A stretch of DNA of 64,000 bases from the NCBI GenBank assembly GCA_021604865.1, contig BQJU01000008.1, forward strand, positions 1-64,000, in the 5' to 3' direction. Source of the stretch: Saprospiraceae bacterium. GTDB lineage: Bacteria; Bacteroidota; Bacteroidia; Chitinophagales; Saprospiraceae. Made by a program: the position numbers and the translations under genes. This document shows positions 19,414 through 27,883 of this stretch, one piece after another (the first letter of the stretch is position 1; every line of letters starts with the position of its first letter). Below the pieces are notes generated by a model, which saw nothing but the letters and a program-made list of their open reading frames with translations, ran no database searches and was not told the origin of the DNA.

Positions 19414-21531
19414 TCATTCCTCTCTATAAAAATGAACGTTGTGTTCTTTTTGTAGCTTTTCGAAAAGTTTATGATATTTCTCAAAAACCTCCTGTGGCAA
19501 TTTTTTGTCCTTCACTTTCAGAAAGTCATCGGTCAGTTGTATCCTATATTTATCTGCTTCATTCAACAAGCCGTCTTTGATCATTTCTTTTTTCAAACGG
19601 CTCATGACTTCGTTATTTCCAAAAAGATAATTGTCCCTAAATTCATACACGGTATTGGCCTCAAAAAAAGATGGCATTACCTCCTTAAATTCTGTTAAAC
19701 CTCCTTTTAATTTATCCAATTGTCCATTTACTTCGAATAGTTGTCCGTTTACACTAGGCAGTTGGAAGTTAAAAGCAGTACCTGTCGTATCAAAGGCAAA
19801 TACGGTTTCTTGATCAGAGAAAAGTTGGACGACCTTTCCTGGATGCTCTCTAACCATGATCTTCAGCTGATCAGGGTCCAGTTCATCAGCGGCAATGATT
19901 AAAGGCTCTCCCTCAAACTTATATTGAAACACCATAGGTTTTTGCCCTTCGATACGTTCAATAACTATATTGACATTGCCATCCTTGTCCTTGTCTTTTT
20001 CCTTTCTCCAAAGAGTGCCTGGGGGCGTTGGAGGAGTAGGAGGTGCCGGAATGGCAGATGGTGCTCCCGGAGCAGATGGCGGTGCCGGAACAGCGTGAGG
20101 ATTTAATGCAGAAGGAGCAGATGGTGGTGCCGGTGGTGCTGGTGGTGCCGGAGGAGGGGGAATATCCCTCAACACCTGTGCTATTCTTTCCTCATAATTC
20201 CCGTATTCGCTTGCAGGGATCTTTTCGCCATTTATCTTCAGGAAAACAATTTCCCCATCTTTCATTTTCAAATTAAATGCCTCTCCGTTTTTGGTTATAT
20301 TAATGCGCTGAATGCCTTTGGGCAAGGTATCCTTTATTACCTTGATCTGATTTTCGCGGACCGCTTTTTCGACAATATTCACATCCGCCAATACTCTGAC
20401 ATCGTACATTTTGTCCGTATGAACCCCTTCAATAGGTTCTGTTTGAATGGCCTCGACATAAACGGTAATATCCTTGGCCGGTTCTGCTTCCACTTCTTCT
20501 GGTACAATAGGGCTGTTGGCACTAATTGATAGGGCCAATACAGCCAGTAGTAATAAACAGGTGGCGGTGAACTTTTCCATAATGTTAGATTTGTTTTGTG
20601 GTTGTTTTAAAACTCGTTTCACCCGGTTCAACAACTGGTTTTTGTTGCGTGCAAGTGTCATAGCCATGACCGGCGAAATCAGGCTCATTTCTTGCAAACT
20701 GACCAGTGCCTTTGCATAGGTGATCGAATTTCCACAGAGTTCTACCGCGATATCATCACAGCAATTTTCCCGCTCTAAACGAATATTAGCAGAAATCCAC
20801 CAAACAGCGGGATTGAAATAAAAAATAACTTCAATAAAAGATTGTAAAATATTCAATAGGTAATCATTCCTAAAAACATGGGCCAATTCGTGTGCCAGAA
20901 TAGCTTCCACTTCTTCTGGCCTCAAATGATTGACCGCCCCAATCGGTAGCAGGATAACGGGTTTGAACCAGCCAATAACAACAGGAGTTCGGATCAGTGC
21001 TGATTCAAAAAGTTGAATCGACCTGCGAATACCTAATTTTTGGGTCAATGTGATCAATTTGTGCTCCCATTCCTGGGGCAATGTCTTGGTGCGGTGGTAT
21101 TTAAGGTGTTTCACATAGGCCAATCCACCTAATACCCGCATGGTAAATAATCCTACCCCTAGCAGCCATAAAGTGACAATCAATGGCAAATGCTGCTCAA
21201 AATATTGATAAAAACTGCTCAAAAGCTGCTGTATGACTGTTCCCTGGTCTGCGGTACCACCAGCTGTAGTTGCTCCTTCAAATACCATGGCACCAATGGA
21301 TGATTCGGGGGCACCATATTTATTTAGAAAGGTGTAAATCGACCAACCTAATACCGCAAACAATCCTGCATTAGCAATGCGGTAGCGTAAACGGGCAGAA
21401 TGGCGTTGTACGACAACCATGATAATGCCTACAATTAACGCCACAGCCATTGCTTGCCAAAGTGAGTGTAAAACAGTCCAGCCCAACGCATAGACCAACT
21501 TTTCCGATATATAGGTTTGAATCAGGTTCAT
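19414..21531 (-). CDS. BlaR1/MecR1-like M56 membrane metallopeptidase
   Basis: 705 residues. Transmembrane helices lie near residues 25-41, 54-70, 116-134 and about 320-338. The M56 zinc motif HELAH is at 214-218, followed by FNPAVWWISANIRLERENCCDD, the conserved downstream helix with the third ligand. The C-terminal part is periplasmic and contains a striking Pro/Ala-rich stretch (PPPPAPPAPPAPPSAP and following). There is no penicillin-binding sensor domain, so this is not a classical beta-lactam sensor. Its ATG shares one base with the TAA of the blaI-type gene (TAATG), indicating translational coupling. By analogy with BlaR1/MecR1 it should inactivate the BlaI-type repressor in response to an envelope signal; the signal is unknown. 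Confidence 0.9.
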   Translation of the reverse strand: MNLIQTYISEKLVYALGWTVLHSLWQAMAVALIVGIIMVVVQRHSARLRYRIANAGLFAVLGWSIYTFLNKYGAPESSIGAMVFEGATTAGGTADQGTVIQQLLSSFYQYFEQHLPLIVTLWLLGVGLFTMRVLGGLAYVKHLKYHRTKTLPQEWEHKLITLTQKLGIRRSIQLFESALIRTPVVIGWFKPVILLPIGAVNHLRPEEVEAILAHELAHVFRNDYLLNILQSFIEVIFYFNPAVWWISANIRLERENCCDDIAVELCGNSITYAKALVSLQEMSLISPVMAMTLARNKNQLLNRVKRVLKQPQNKSNIMEKFTATCLLLLAVLALSISANSPIVPEEVEAEPAKDITVYVEAIQTEPIEGVHTDKMYDVRVLADVNIVEKAVRENQIKVIKDTLPKGIQRINITKNGEAFNLKMKDGEIVFLKINGEKIPASEYGNYEERIAQVLRDIPPPPAPPAPPAPPSAPSALNPHAVPAPPSAPGAPSAIPAPPTPPTPPGTLWRKEKDKDKDGNVNIVIERIEGQKPMVFQYKFEGEPLIIAADELDPDQLKIMVREHPGKVVQLFSDQETVFAFDTTGTAFNFQLPSVNGQLFEVNGQLDKLKGGLTEFKEVMPSFFEANTVYEFRDNYLFGNNEVMSRLKKEMIKDGLLNEADKYRIQLTDDFLKVKDKKLPQEVFEKYHKLFEKLQKEHNVHFYREE

Positions 21532-21920
21532 TAGTGGTTGTCTTTTTCCATTTTTTCAATAAGGGCCTTAATTTCGTCGAGCTCTTCGGGCGAGGTTTCA
21601 TGATTACCCAGCGTTTGCATCACCAATTTCATGGCCGAGCCCCGAAAGGTGGCATCCAGAAATTTTTTCAGCAGATGTTCCTGTGTATCACTTTCACTAA
21701 CTCCAGCGGAATAAACATGAGTCCTACTCTCCGTATTCCGGCGTGCAAGCCCCTTATCAGCCATGATCTGCATTAGTTTCAACGTGGTGGTATACCCTAC
21801 TTCCCGGTACTCGTTTAATTGGTCATTAACAAAACGCACCGTCGATGGACCATGAGCCCATAACAATTGCAAAATTTCCAATTCGGATTCAGTAGGTTTA
21901 ATCATCTTTCGATCAGTCAT
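21531..21920 (-). CDS. BlaI/MecI/CopY-family repressor
   Basis: 129 residues, the usual family length. The N-terminal winged helix is recognisable (PTESELEILQLLWAHGPSTV, then YTTTLKLMQIMADKGLARR). The C-terminal helices provide dimerisation. The family binds palindromic operators as dimers and is cleaved after activation of an M56 partner, here the overlapping downstream gene. Three perfect palindromes occur upstream at 21995-22067, one of them filling the promoter spacer, so autorepression is strongly suggested. Confidence 0.95.
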   Translation of the reverse strand: MTDRKMIKPTESELEILQLLWAHGPSTVRFVNDQLNEYREVGYTTTLKLMQIMADKGLARRNTESRTHVYSAGVSESDTQEHLLKKFLDATFRGSAMKLVMQTLGNHETSPEELDEIKALIEKMEKDNH

Positions 21921-21994
21921 TTGATCTTATTTTAAACAAATTTCTATTTCAAAAACATAAAGTTACAACACTGTGATGAATCGCCGCAAACTTC

Positions 21995-22067
21995 TACGAA
22001 GAAATTCGTACTGCAAGTATATACGAAACCTTTCGTAAAGTCAACTTTATTTACGAAATAATTCGTA
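21995..22067 (-). promoter_or_regulatory. Promoter with three BlaI-type operators
   Basis: The palindrome TACGAA-N4-TTCGTA occurs three times without mismatch: 21995-22010, 22022-22037 and 22052-22067, with centres 27 and 30 bases apart. On the minus strand TTGAC (22044-22040) and TATACTTG (22021-22014) form a promoter with an 18-base spacer. The middle palindrome lies wholly within that spacer, the first lies just downstream and the third just upstream. Occupancy by the BlaI-type repressor would block polymerase. The assignment is inferred from position; the symmetry is seen directly. Confidence 0.8.
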
Positions 22068-22271
22068 GCTGTATTGGTTTTAACTTTTTCGAAAGCGAGA
22101 AAATGAGGTCGTGTGGGGTGTTTGAAGTCAGCTTGAAACAATCACAAACCAAAGCAATCCAACATTTTAGGCACATTGTTGGCCCTGCCGATACGATCTC
22201 TCCACACATTATCTACCATTTATCTCTAATTGTGCTAACTTTACAGAAATTTATAACCAAAACTCCCTTCA

Positions 22272-23240
22272 ATGAGAATGTTTTCCTTCTTCTTTTTGGT
22301 AACAATTAGCTTATTGTTCACTGCATGTGACAGTGATACTGGGTCCTCTTCAGGGCAAACTGGGACTGATACAACTGAACAGACTGGTGACAGTACGACC
22401 TTCAATAATGCTGAAAGGGAGGCCACACCCAATCATAATTGCCAGGTAGAAGGTGAGGTATTGGAGGGCAACCAATTCTGGATACGGGATACTGAAACGC
22501 TTATTGTGATCAAGGCCGATTCGACGACAAATGACCCTGACTTTGGGCCTAGCCATCGAATTTTGGAAGTTTATAACACGCAGGATTGCAGCCTTACTTT
22601 CCGTGAAGTTTTACCCGTTAATGTCAGTCCTGATTTTGCGTATTTCCTCGCGCAGATCCTTTACAACAAAAATAGTCAGTTGGTCGGCATTCGGGGTTTT
22701 GGAACCATTTATTGCTACGATGTAGAAAACAAGCGCTTATTAGCGGCTTTAACTCCCAAGTTTCAATCAGAACGCTTTGCAGAAGATGCACAATCAGGGA
22801 TGATTCAGCGGCTGGAAGTCTGGGAAGATTACCTGATTGGTTACAGCCAGGACAAAGGTACATTTGTATTCAACCTAAGAGACAAAAACAAACCTGAAGC
22901 GGTATTACCCTTTAGCGAGTTGCCCCTTACGGAAACTGATTTCACTTCATTGTTCATGCTCCCTTCGGCGGGAGGTGGTGTGCAGGCCATCCTGCCCGAG
23001 TACGATGCTAATACAGGAGAGTTTGCCATCAATCCACTTCTTGATAAACCTACCGACCTGGAGATTAATATCCCCAAAAGTGCGCGCAATAATCGTTTTC
23101 TGGTGATTCGTTCCAAAACTGAGGGCCAAACTCCCCTGGCTATCGATATGAAAACCTTCAAGCGAATTGATTTGCCAGCAAATGTAGCCACACAAAAAAC
23201 ACAGGAAATTCTCAGTTGGATGCGCGGAAATGTAAATTAG
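22272..23240 (+). CDS. Hypothetical lipoprotein
   Basis: 322 residues. The N-terminus is a lipoprotein signal with lipobox LLFTAC (Cys19), followed by a Ser/Thr/Gly-rich linker (SDTGSSSGQTGTDTTEQTG). The remaining about 270 residues alternate short beta-type segments (FWIRDTETLIVIKAD, GFGTIYCYDVENKRLLAAL), reminiscent of a small beta-propeller, but no repeat is clear enough to name. It is probably anchored in the outer membrane or periplasm. The gene lies downstream of, and divergent from, the BlaI-controlled operon. I do not recognise a family. Confidence 0.8.
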   Translation: MRMFSFFFLVTISLLFTACDSDTGSSSGQTGTDTTEQTGDSTTFNNAEREATPNHNCQVEGEVLEGNQFWIRDTETLIVIKADSTTNDPDFGPSHRILEVYNTQDCSLTFREVLPVNVSPDFAYFLAQILYNKNSQLVGIRGFGTIYCYDVENKRLLAALTPKFQSERFAEDAQSGMIQRLEVWEDYLIGYSQDKGTFVFNLRDKNKPEAVLPFSELPLTETDFTSLFMLPSAGGGVQAILPEYDANTGEFAINPLLDKPTDLEINIPKSARNNRFLVIRSKTEGQTPLAIDMKTFKRIDLPANVATQKTQEILSWMRGNVN

Positions 23241-23244
23241 TTGC

Positions 23245-23264
23245 CTGGTTTAAAAAAAAACCAG
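23245..23264 (+). terminator. Hairpin after the lipoprotein gene
   Basis: CTGGTTT (23245-23251) and AAACCAG (23258-23264) form a 7-bp stem with an A6 loop just after the stop at 23240. It is followed by AATTTGTTG, a weak T-rich tail. Confidence 0.45.
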
Positions 23265-23489
23265 AATTTGTTGTAACAAAATAGACCTTTCCCTGCTCTA
23301 AACATACCATTCCTTGCTAAAAAGCAAGCTTTTTCTGAATAAATCGATCATTTCCCTTTGATCAGACCTAATTATTAATTAATTTTGCAAGTATAATCAT
23401 GAGATACAAAGACTGACCCCCCTCCCAAGACTACACCATTTATTAAAGCACATTCACAATCCATTCGTCGGAAAGTCCTCTTTTGTTTG

Positions 23490-23497
23490 TAGATTTG
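23490..23497 (+). promoter_or_regulatory. Promoter -7 box for the DUF5606 gene
   Basis: TAGATTTG matches TAnnTTTG and lies 27 bases before the ATG at 23525. An AAAGGAGAAA ribosome binding site lies between. This rules out the in-frame TTG at 23483, which lies upstream of the -7 box. Confidence 0.6.
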
Positions 23498-23524
23498 CAG
23501 CTCAAACAAAAGGAGAAATTAGGT

Positions 23525-23953
23525 ATGAACCTAGAAAATTTAATTGCTGTTAGTGGCTTGCCCGGCATTTTTCGTCTGGTAGCAAACCGCAACAATGGGT
23601 TGATTATTGAAGATCTTGATTCGGGTAAAAAAAGATTTGCCCCAGCGAGAAAACATCAATTTACCCCTCTGGCCTCTATTGCTATTTATACCGACGATGG
23701 AGATTCCGCTGAATTGAAGAATGTTTTTCGCAACATGCAGGATCAGTATACTGATAATCCACCGGTAAATCCGAGTGCAAGTACAGAGGACATACACGAG
23801 TATTTTGCCGATGTACTGCCCAATTACGATCGGGATCGGGTAAAAACGGGGGATATTAAAAAAGTATTGAAATGGTTTTCTTTCCTGCAAGAAAAAGACT
23901 TTTTAACCGCTGATGAGCAGGAAGTTCTCCCTTCTTCGGACGAAGAAGAATGA
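23525..23953 (+). CDS. DUF5606 protein
   Basis: 142 residues from ATG at 23525, preceded by AGGAG. The first 60 residues (MNLENLIAVSGLPGIFRLVA, then NGLIIEDLDSGKKRF, then IAIYTDD) match the DUF5606 family, a cytosolic protein conserved in Bacteroidota with an SH3-like N-terminal part and unknown function. The C-terminal half is helical and acidic, ending DEEE. It is a single-gene transcription unit bounded by a promoter upstream and a long hairpin downstream. Confidence 0.88.
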   Translation: MNLENLIAVSGLPGIFRLVANRNNGLIIEDLDSGKKRFAPARKHQFTPLASIAIYTDDGDSAELKNVFRNMQDQYTDNPPVNPSASTEDIHEYFADVLPNYDRDRVKTGDIKKVLKWFSFLQEKDFLTADEQEVLPSSDEEE

Positions 23954-23961
23954 TACACCTC

Positions 23962-24032
23962 AAAATGGTTATGCCAGCTTGAGAATCGCGTATCGGGAGA
24001 TGAACCATTGTAAAAGCTGACATAACCATTTT
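23962..24032. terminator. Long 19-bp-stem inverted repeat
   Basis: Arms at 23962-23980 (AAAATGGTTATGCCAGCTT) and 24014-24032 pair over 19 bases with a single C:A mismatch, enclosing a 33-base loop. The repeat begins nine bases after the DUF5606 stop. It is longer than needed for an intrinsic terminator and lacks a dedicated T-run, so another function such as mRNA stability or a repeat element is possible. Confidence 0.5.
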
Positions 24033-24186
24033 CAGGCTGAGAAGAGAATCGGCTTTTTTGGATTTTGATGAATGATTGAACTAGAACGCTTCCAAATTTT
24101 TGATATTCAAGGATTTGGAGCCTATCGAAGTATTCATTATTCATGCAATAATCAATAAAGCCCGGTTGAGCTTCAAAACAGGTATT

Positions 24187-25917
24187 ATGAGAACAACAGA
24201 AATTCCGTTACCGCGAGAGCGAAAGTACATTCCGAAAGATTTTACGATCACCACCTGGGGAAAGCTAAAACCATTTTACGATGATTTAGACAACAGGCCT
24301 ATTGATACTCTTGAAACATTAATGCGATGGATCAGTGACCGGAGTGAATTGGATGCATTGCTTAGTGAAACTTTTGCCTGGCGTCATATTAACATCACTG
24401 TAGATAGCTCCAATCAGGAAGCCGCAGAACTCTATCAATACGCCATACAGGAATTGTATCCCAAAATTTTTACCTACGAAGACGATCTGAATAAAAAGCT
24501 GGTCGCTTCACCCTGCCTGAATCAGTTGGATCGGGATCAATATTTCATCTATATCCGCGCTGTCAAAAATGCAGTTGACCTCTTCGAAGAAAAAAACATC
24601 CCACTTTCCACAGAAGTGCAAATGAAGTCAAAAGAGCACGGCCGAATTTTTTCAGAGATGACCATTGGTGTCAATGGCATGCAAATGACCTTGCAAAAGG
24701 CAGGCACGTTGCTAGAAGAAACAGATCGAAGTTGTCGGGAAGGTATTTATCATAAAATAAACCAGCGAATCCTTCAGGATACCGCCAACCTTGAAGTTTT
24801 ATTTGATGAATTGCTAAAAAAGCGCCACGAGATGGCCTTAAATTCCGGTTTTGACAATTTCCGGGATTATAAATTTCAATCTCTGGGACGCTTTGATTAT
24901 TCCGTAGAAGATTGTCTTAATTTTCATGATTCTATTGCCAATGAGGTGCTGCCGCTGGTCAACGATCTGAACGGTTACCGCAAGGAAGCACTGCACCTGA
25001 ATCGGCTTCGCCCATGGGATCTACATGTTGACACCAACGGGCAACATCCTTTGCGCCCCTTTGAAACAGTAGACGAATTAGTTGAAAAAACCATAACCTG
25101 CCTTTCCCGCCTGCATGCTCAATTTGGTGAAACCATTGCCATTATGCGGGATATGGGTCATTTGGATCTTGATTCCCGGAAGGGCAAAAGACCGGGTGGC
25201 TACAATATGCCTCTGCATACCACAGGAGTCCCTTTTATCTTTATGAATGCGACCAACTCGCTGAATGATATGCGGACACTGATGCACGAAAGTGGGCATG
25301 CCATTCACGCCTTTCTGACCCGGGATTACGAGCTGATCTCTTCCAAAAGAGTGCCTTCAGAGGTCGCCGAACTGGCCGCCATGACCATGGAATTACTCAC
25401 GATGGATCATTGGGATGTCTTTTTTGACAATGAAGCAGACTTGAAGCGTGCGAAGATCAGCCAGCTTGAAAATGTGCTCAAAGTACTTCCCTGGATTGCT
25501 ACCGTAGATAAATTCCAGCATTGGCTGTATACTCATCCTAACCATTCTCCACAGCAACGCAAAAAGGTTTGGATGCAAATTTTCAAAGAATTTAGCTCTT
25601 CCGTTGTAGAACAGGATGGACTTGAGCATTATTCTGAATACCTGTGGCACAAACAACTGCACATTTTTGAAGTACCTTTTTATTACATTGAATATGGAAT
25701 GGCTCAATTAGGTGCCATCGCTATATGGAAACACTATCGGGAAAATCCAGAATTGGGCATCGAGCAATATATCAATGCATTGAAAATGGGTTATACCCAA
25801 CCAATCGGTGAGATTTACAAGGCAGCCGGTATCGCTTTTGATTTTTCCAGGGAATACGTAGCCCAATTGGGTGTTTTTGTAAAACAGGAACTTGAACAAC
25901 TAATTCATCAGCAGTAG
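24187..25917 (+). CDS. M3-family oligoendopeptidase (PepF-like)
   Basis: 576 residues from ATG at 24187. An in-frame TTG at 24100 would add 29 residues unlike the family start. The zinc motif HESGH is at residues 367-371 (LMHESGHAIHAFLT), with the downstream third-ligand region PSEVAELAAMTMELL. The family-typical motifs GGYNMPLHTTGVPFIFMN and FYYIEYGMAQLGAIAIW are present. It is a cytosolic zinc peptidase that degrades short peptides. Length and motifs are complete. It is a single gene with no operon partner. Confidence 0.93.
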   Translation: MRTTEIPLPRERKYIPKDFTITTWGKLKPFYDDLDNRPIDTLETLMRWISDRSELDALLSETFAWRHINITVDSSNQEAAELYQYAIQELYPKIFTYEDDLNKKLVASPCLNQLDRDQYFIYIRAVKNAVDLFEEKNIPLSTEVQMKSKEHGRIFSEMTIGVNGMQMTLQKAGTLLEETDRSCREGIYHKINQRILQDTANLEVLFDELLKKRHEMALNSGFDNFRDYKFQSLGRFDYSVEDCLNFHDSIANEVLPLVNDLNGYRKEALHLNRLRPWDLHVDTNGQHPLRPFETVDELVEKTITCLSRLHAQFGETIAIMRDMGHLDLDSRKGKRPGGYNMPLHTTGVPFIFMNATNSLNDMRTLMHESGHAIHAFLTRDYELISSKRVPSEVAELAAMTMELLTMDHWDVFFDNEADLKRAKISQLENVLKVLPWIATVDKFQHWLYTHPNHSPQQRKKVWMQIFKEFSSSVVEQDGLEHYSEYLWHKQLHIFEVPFYYIEYGMAQLGAIAIWKHYRENPELGIEQYINALKMGYTQPIGEIYKAAGIAFDFSREYVAQLGVFVKQELEQLIHQQ

Positions 25918-25971
25918 TAAATCGCACTTCTGCATGATGGAGAACCCTCACCAATGAAACACTAATTAAGT

Positions 25972-26718
25972 TTACCTGATTGAGGCAAACGGATCTTCGG
26001 TCAATCCCAGTTCTTCCACTGAGGTAGCAGCATTTAGGTTGCTAATATCCAGATCGAAAAGTTTGCCTTTATGTAATTGGGCAATTTTTGCTCCGGTGGG
26101 TAGGCTCGTCCAGCTTTCCCAGCTCAATTCCACCCCTCCTATGGGAATGATAGACGTCCACATTTGCCAACTCTGCGGCAAACCTTGTTCATCCAAAATC
26201 CAAAGATAAGTATCCCCCGGTGTCACCCCTCCCTGAGTATATTGTACCATCAGACCCTTTTGGCCATTATCTAGATCCACAATACTTCGTTTAGTGCCCT
26301 GATCCATCACCTTAGCTGGAGCATTCAGCCAAAAGGAATCATTACAAAAATAGGACCAGGCCTTTTCAAGGGCTTTTTTCAAATCCTCTCCCTCCAGTTC
26401 CACATCGGCCTTCCATGCCCTGCCACTTTGATCCCAAATACGTAGTAACACCTTCGTTTCGCCCCATTCCACTTGCACCAGATTTTCCTGCCGGTCCCAA
26501 AGAAAAGTATGCAAGCTTTTAAAAGTCCATTGAATGGCCCCCGTACTATCCCATTCCTCTTTTTGGATGGCATTCAGCATTTTTTGAGCCAGGACTTCAG
26601 CTTCCGGCCCTGGTTTCCCCTCGGGTATGGGTTTGTTTAACATCCAGCCAGCGGCTACCAATCCCAACACCAATATACCCAATACGATGAGGATCCATTT
26701 AATGCTTTTCTTAATCAT
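25972..26718 (-). CDS. Hypothetical membrane-anchored protein
   Basis: 248 residues from ATG at 26718, selected because MIKKSIKWILIVLGILVLGL makes a single N-terminal membrane anchor. The open frame reaches back to 26868, but that part crosses a repeat-like sequence. The soluble part is presumably periplasmic, rich in Trp and without Cys pairs or recognisable catalytic motifs. It may be a lipid- or protein-binding beta protein. I do not recognise the family. It is convergent with the M3 peptidase gene. Confidence 0.75.
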   Translation of the reverse strand: MIKKSIKWILIVLGILVLGLVAAGWMLNKPIPEGKPGPEAEVLAQKMLNAIQKEEWDSTGAIQWTFKSLHTFLWDRQENLVQVEWGETKVLLRIWDQSGRAWKADVELEGEDLKKALEKAWSYFCNDSFWLNAPAKVMDQGTKRSIVDLDNGQKGLMVQYTQGGVTPGDTYLWILDEQGLPQSWQMWTSIIPIGGVELSWESWTSLPTGAKIAQLHKGKLFDLDISNLNAATSVEELGLTEDPFASIR

Positions 26719-26811
26719 AATACGTATCTTATGCTTGTAATAAAGTTGTTTTTCTTTTACAATAAGGTCTATCCATCCAATAAGTTCAAAAAAATAAAAT
26801 ATTTTCGTTGC

Positions 26812-26854
26812 AAGCTTGTTTGATGATCGGCTTTCAAAGCGAAAAGCCGCAAGT
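26812..26854 (+). repeat. Fragment of the GTTTGGAGG repeat family
   Basis: This segment (AAGCTTGTTTGATGATCGGC, then TTTCAAAGCGAAAAGCCGCA) closely resembles 42401-42443 in the ATP synthase operon (AGCTTGTTTGGAGGTCGGCT, then TTGATGGCGAAAAGCGTCA). CGGCTTT and AAAGCCG can pair. It lies upstream of the minus-strand hypothetical gene and appears to be a decayed copy. Confidence 0.45.
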
Positions 26855-26941
26855 ATCCGGTAAAACATGTCTTTACCCCTTCACATTCCGTATTCTCCAG
26901 GAATTATTTGGGTCATTTTTAGACAATTGCCTTGGGTTCTC

Positions 26942-26949
26942 TATCTTTG
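26942..26949 (+). promoter_or_regulatory. Promoter -7 box for the glycosyltransferase
   Basis: TATCTTTG, followed by CCGC, fits the Bacteroidota -7 consensus and lies 18 bases before ATG 26968. Transcription would begin only a few bases before the ATG, which excludes the in-frame TTG at 26932. Confidence 0.6.
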
Positions 26950-26967
26950 CCGCACAATTTTAAAAGC

Positions 26968-27717
26968 ATGTATAAAGGCAAAAAAGTAATCGTAGTTTTA
27001 CCGGCATATAACGCCGCTCCTACCTTGGAAAAAACCTACAAAGAGATTCCACTTAATTTGGTTGATGAAGTGATTCTGTGTGATGATGCCAGCCGGGACA
27101 ATACCGTGGCATTAGCTCGCGAAATAGGTATACAACACATCATTTCACACGAAAGTAATAAAGGTTACGGTGGCAATCAAAAATCACTGTACAACAAGGC
27201 ACTCGAATTGGGAGGTGACATCATTATTATGTTGCATCCTGATTATCAGTATACACCAAAGTTAATTCCGGCAATGGTTAATATTATTGGCGATAACTTG
27301 TATCCGGTAGTGTTGGGGTCCAGGATCTTAGGCAAAGGAGCCTTGCTCGGCGGTATGCCCACCTACAAATATATTGCCAATCGTTTATTGACCTTGTCGC
27401 AAAACCTATTAGTCAACTACAAACTGTCGGAATACCACACCGGATACCGGGCTTTCAGCAAGGAGGTCCTGCTGGGCATCAATTTTAATGAAAATTCTGA
27501 CGATTTTGTATTCGATAATGAGATGCTGTCGCAAATTATTTACCACAAATACGAGATTGCGGAAGTAACCTGCCCGACAAAATACTTTGAGGAAGCTTCT
27601 TCGATCAATTTCTCCCGAAGTGTGAAGTACGGATTAGGGGTGCTAAGAGTGTCTTTATCTCACCTCTTGCAAAGATGGGGATTGGCGAAGTTCAACATGT
27701 ATAAAAAGCCGGAATAA
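26968..27717 (+). CDS. Family 2 glycosyltransferase
   Basis: 249 residues from ATG at 26968. GT-A fold signatures are visible: VIVVLPAYNAAPTLEKTY at the start, EVILCDDASRDNTV with Asp39-Asp40 for nucleotide-sugar binding, NKGYGGNQKSLYNKAL, and IIIMLHPDYQYTP in the DXD position. The closest familiar group is the dolichol/polyprenyl-phosphate mannosyl- or glucosyltransferase-like GT2 proteins, but there are no C-terminal transmembrane helices, so it is soluble or peripheral. Donor and acceptor cannot be read from sequence. Confidence 0.9.
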   Translation: MYKGKKVIVVLPAYNAAPTLEKTYKEIPLNLVDEVILCDDASRDNTVALAREIGIQHIISHESNKGYGGNQKSLYNKALELGGDIIIMLHPDYQYTPKLIPAMVNIIGDNLYPVVLGSRILGKGALLGGMPTYKYIANRLLTLSQNLLVNYKLSEYHTGYRAFSKEVLLGINFNENSDDFVFDNEMLSQIIYHKYEIAEVTCPTKYFEEASSINFSRSVKYGLGVLRVSLSHLLQRWGLAKFNMYKKPE

Positions 27718-27721
27718 TAGA

Positions 27722-27805
27722 TTAATCCTGACCGGAAAGGGTCAATGCTTTTCTACCCAAGTAGATCGCAGCCAAAACAAGCGTGTATGTAAGAGTTGCA
27801 GTCAT
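27722..27805 (-). CDS. Possible 27-residue membrane micropeptide
   Basis: On the minus strand, ATG at 27805-27803 opens 27 codons ending in TAA at 27724-27722. The peptide begins MTATLTYTLVLAAIYLGRKA: a short hydrophobic helix followed by a basic turn. AGGATAG just upstream could serve as a ribosome binding site. It lies in the gap between the glycosyltransferase and the TIGR02757 gene, antisense to both. Evidence is composition and start/stop only, so chance is possible. Confidence 0.28.
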   Translation of the reverse strand: MTATLTYTLVLAAIYLGRKALTLSGQD

Positions 27806-27883
27806 AGTCTATCCTATCATTACAAACGAGGTTTTTGGTTTTAAAGTCTGTGGTTTTCAAAAAAAAATATTTAAAAGTATAGA

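Noticed and set aside
19305-19484. TTG start at 19484 for the PDZ gene
   Set aside because: It overlaps the upstream protease gene and would bury a perfect signal peptide starting at 19304.
22103-22309. 68-codon plus-strand frame next to the BlaI operators
   Set aside because: It overlaps the start of the lipoprotein gene, has no ribosome binding site and no recognisable composition.
26932-26967. TTG start at 26932 for the glycosyltransferase
   Set aside because: It lies upstream of the promoter -7 box, while ATG 26968 gives the normal family start.
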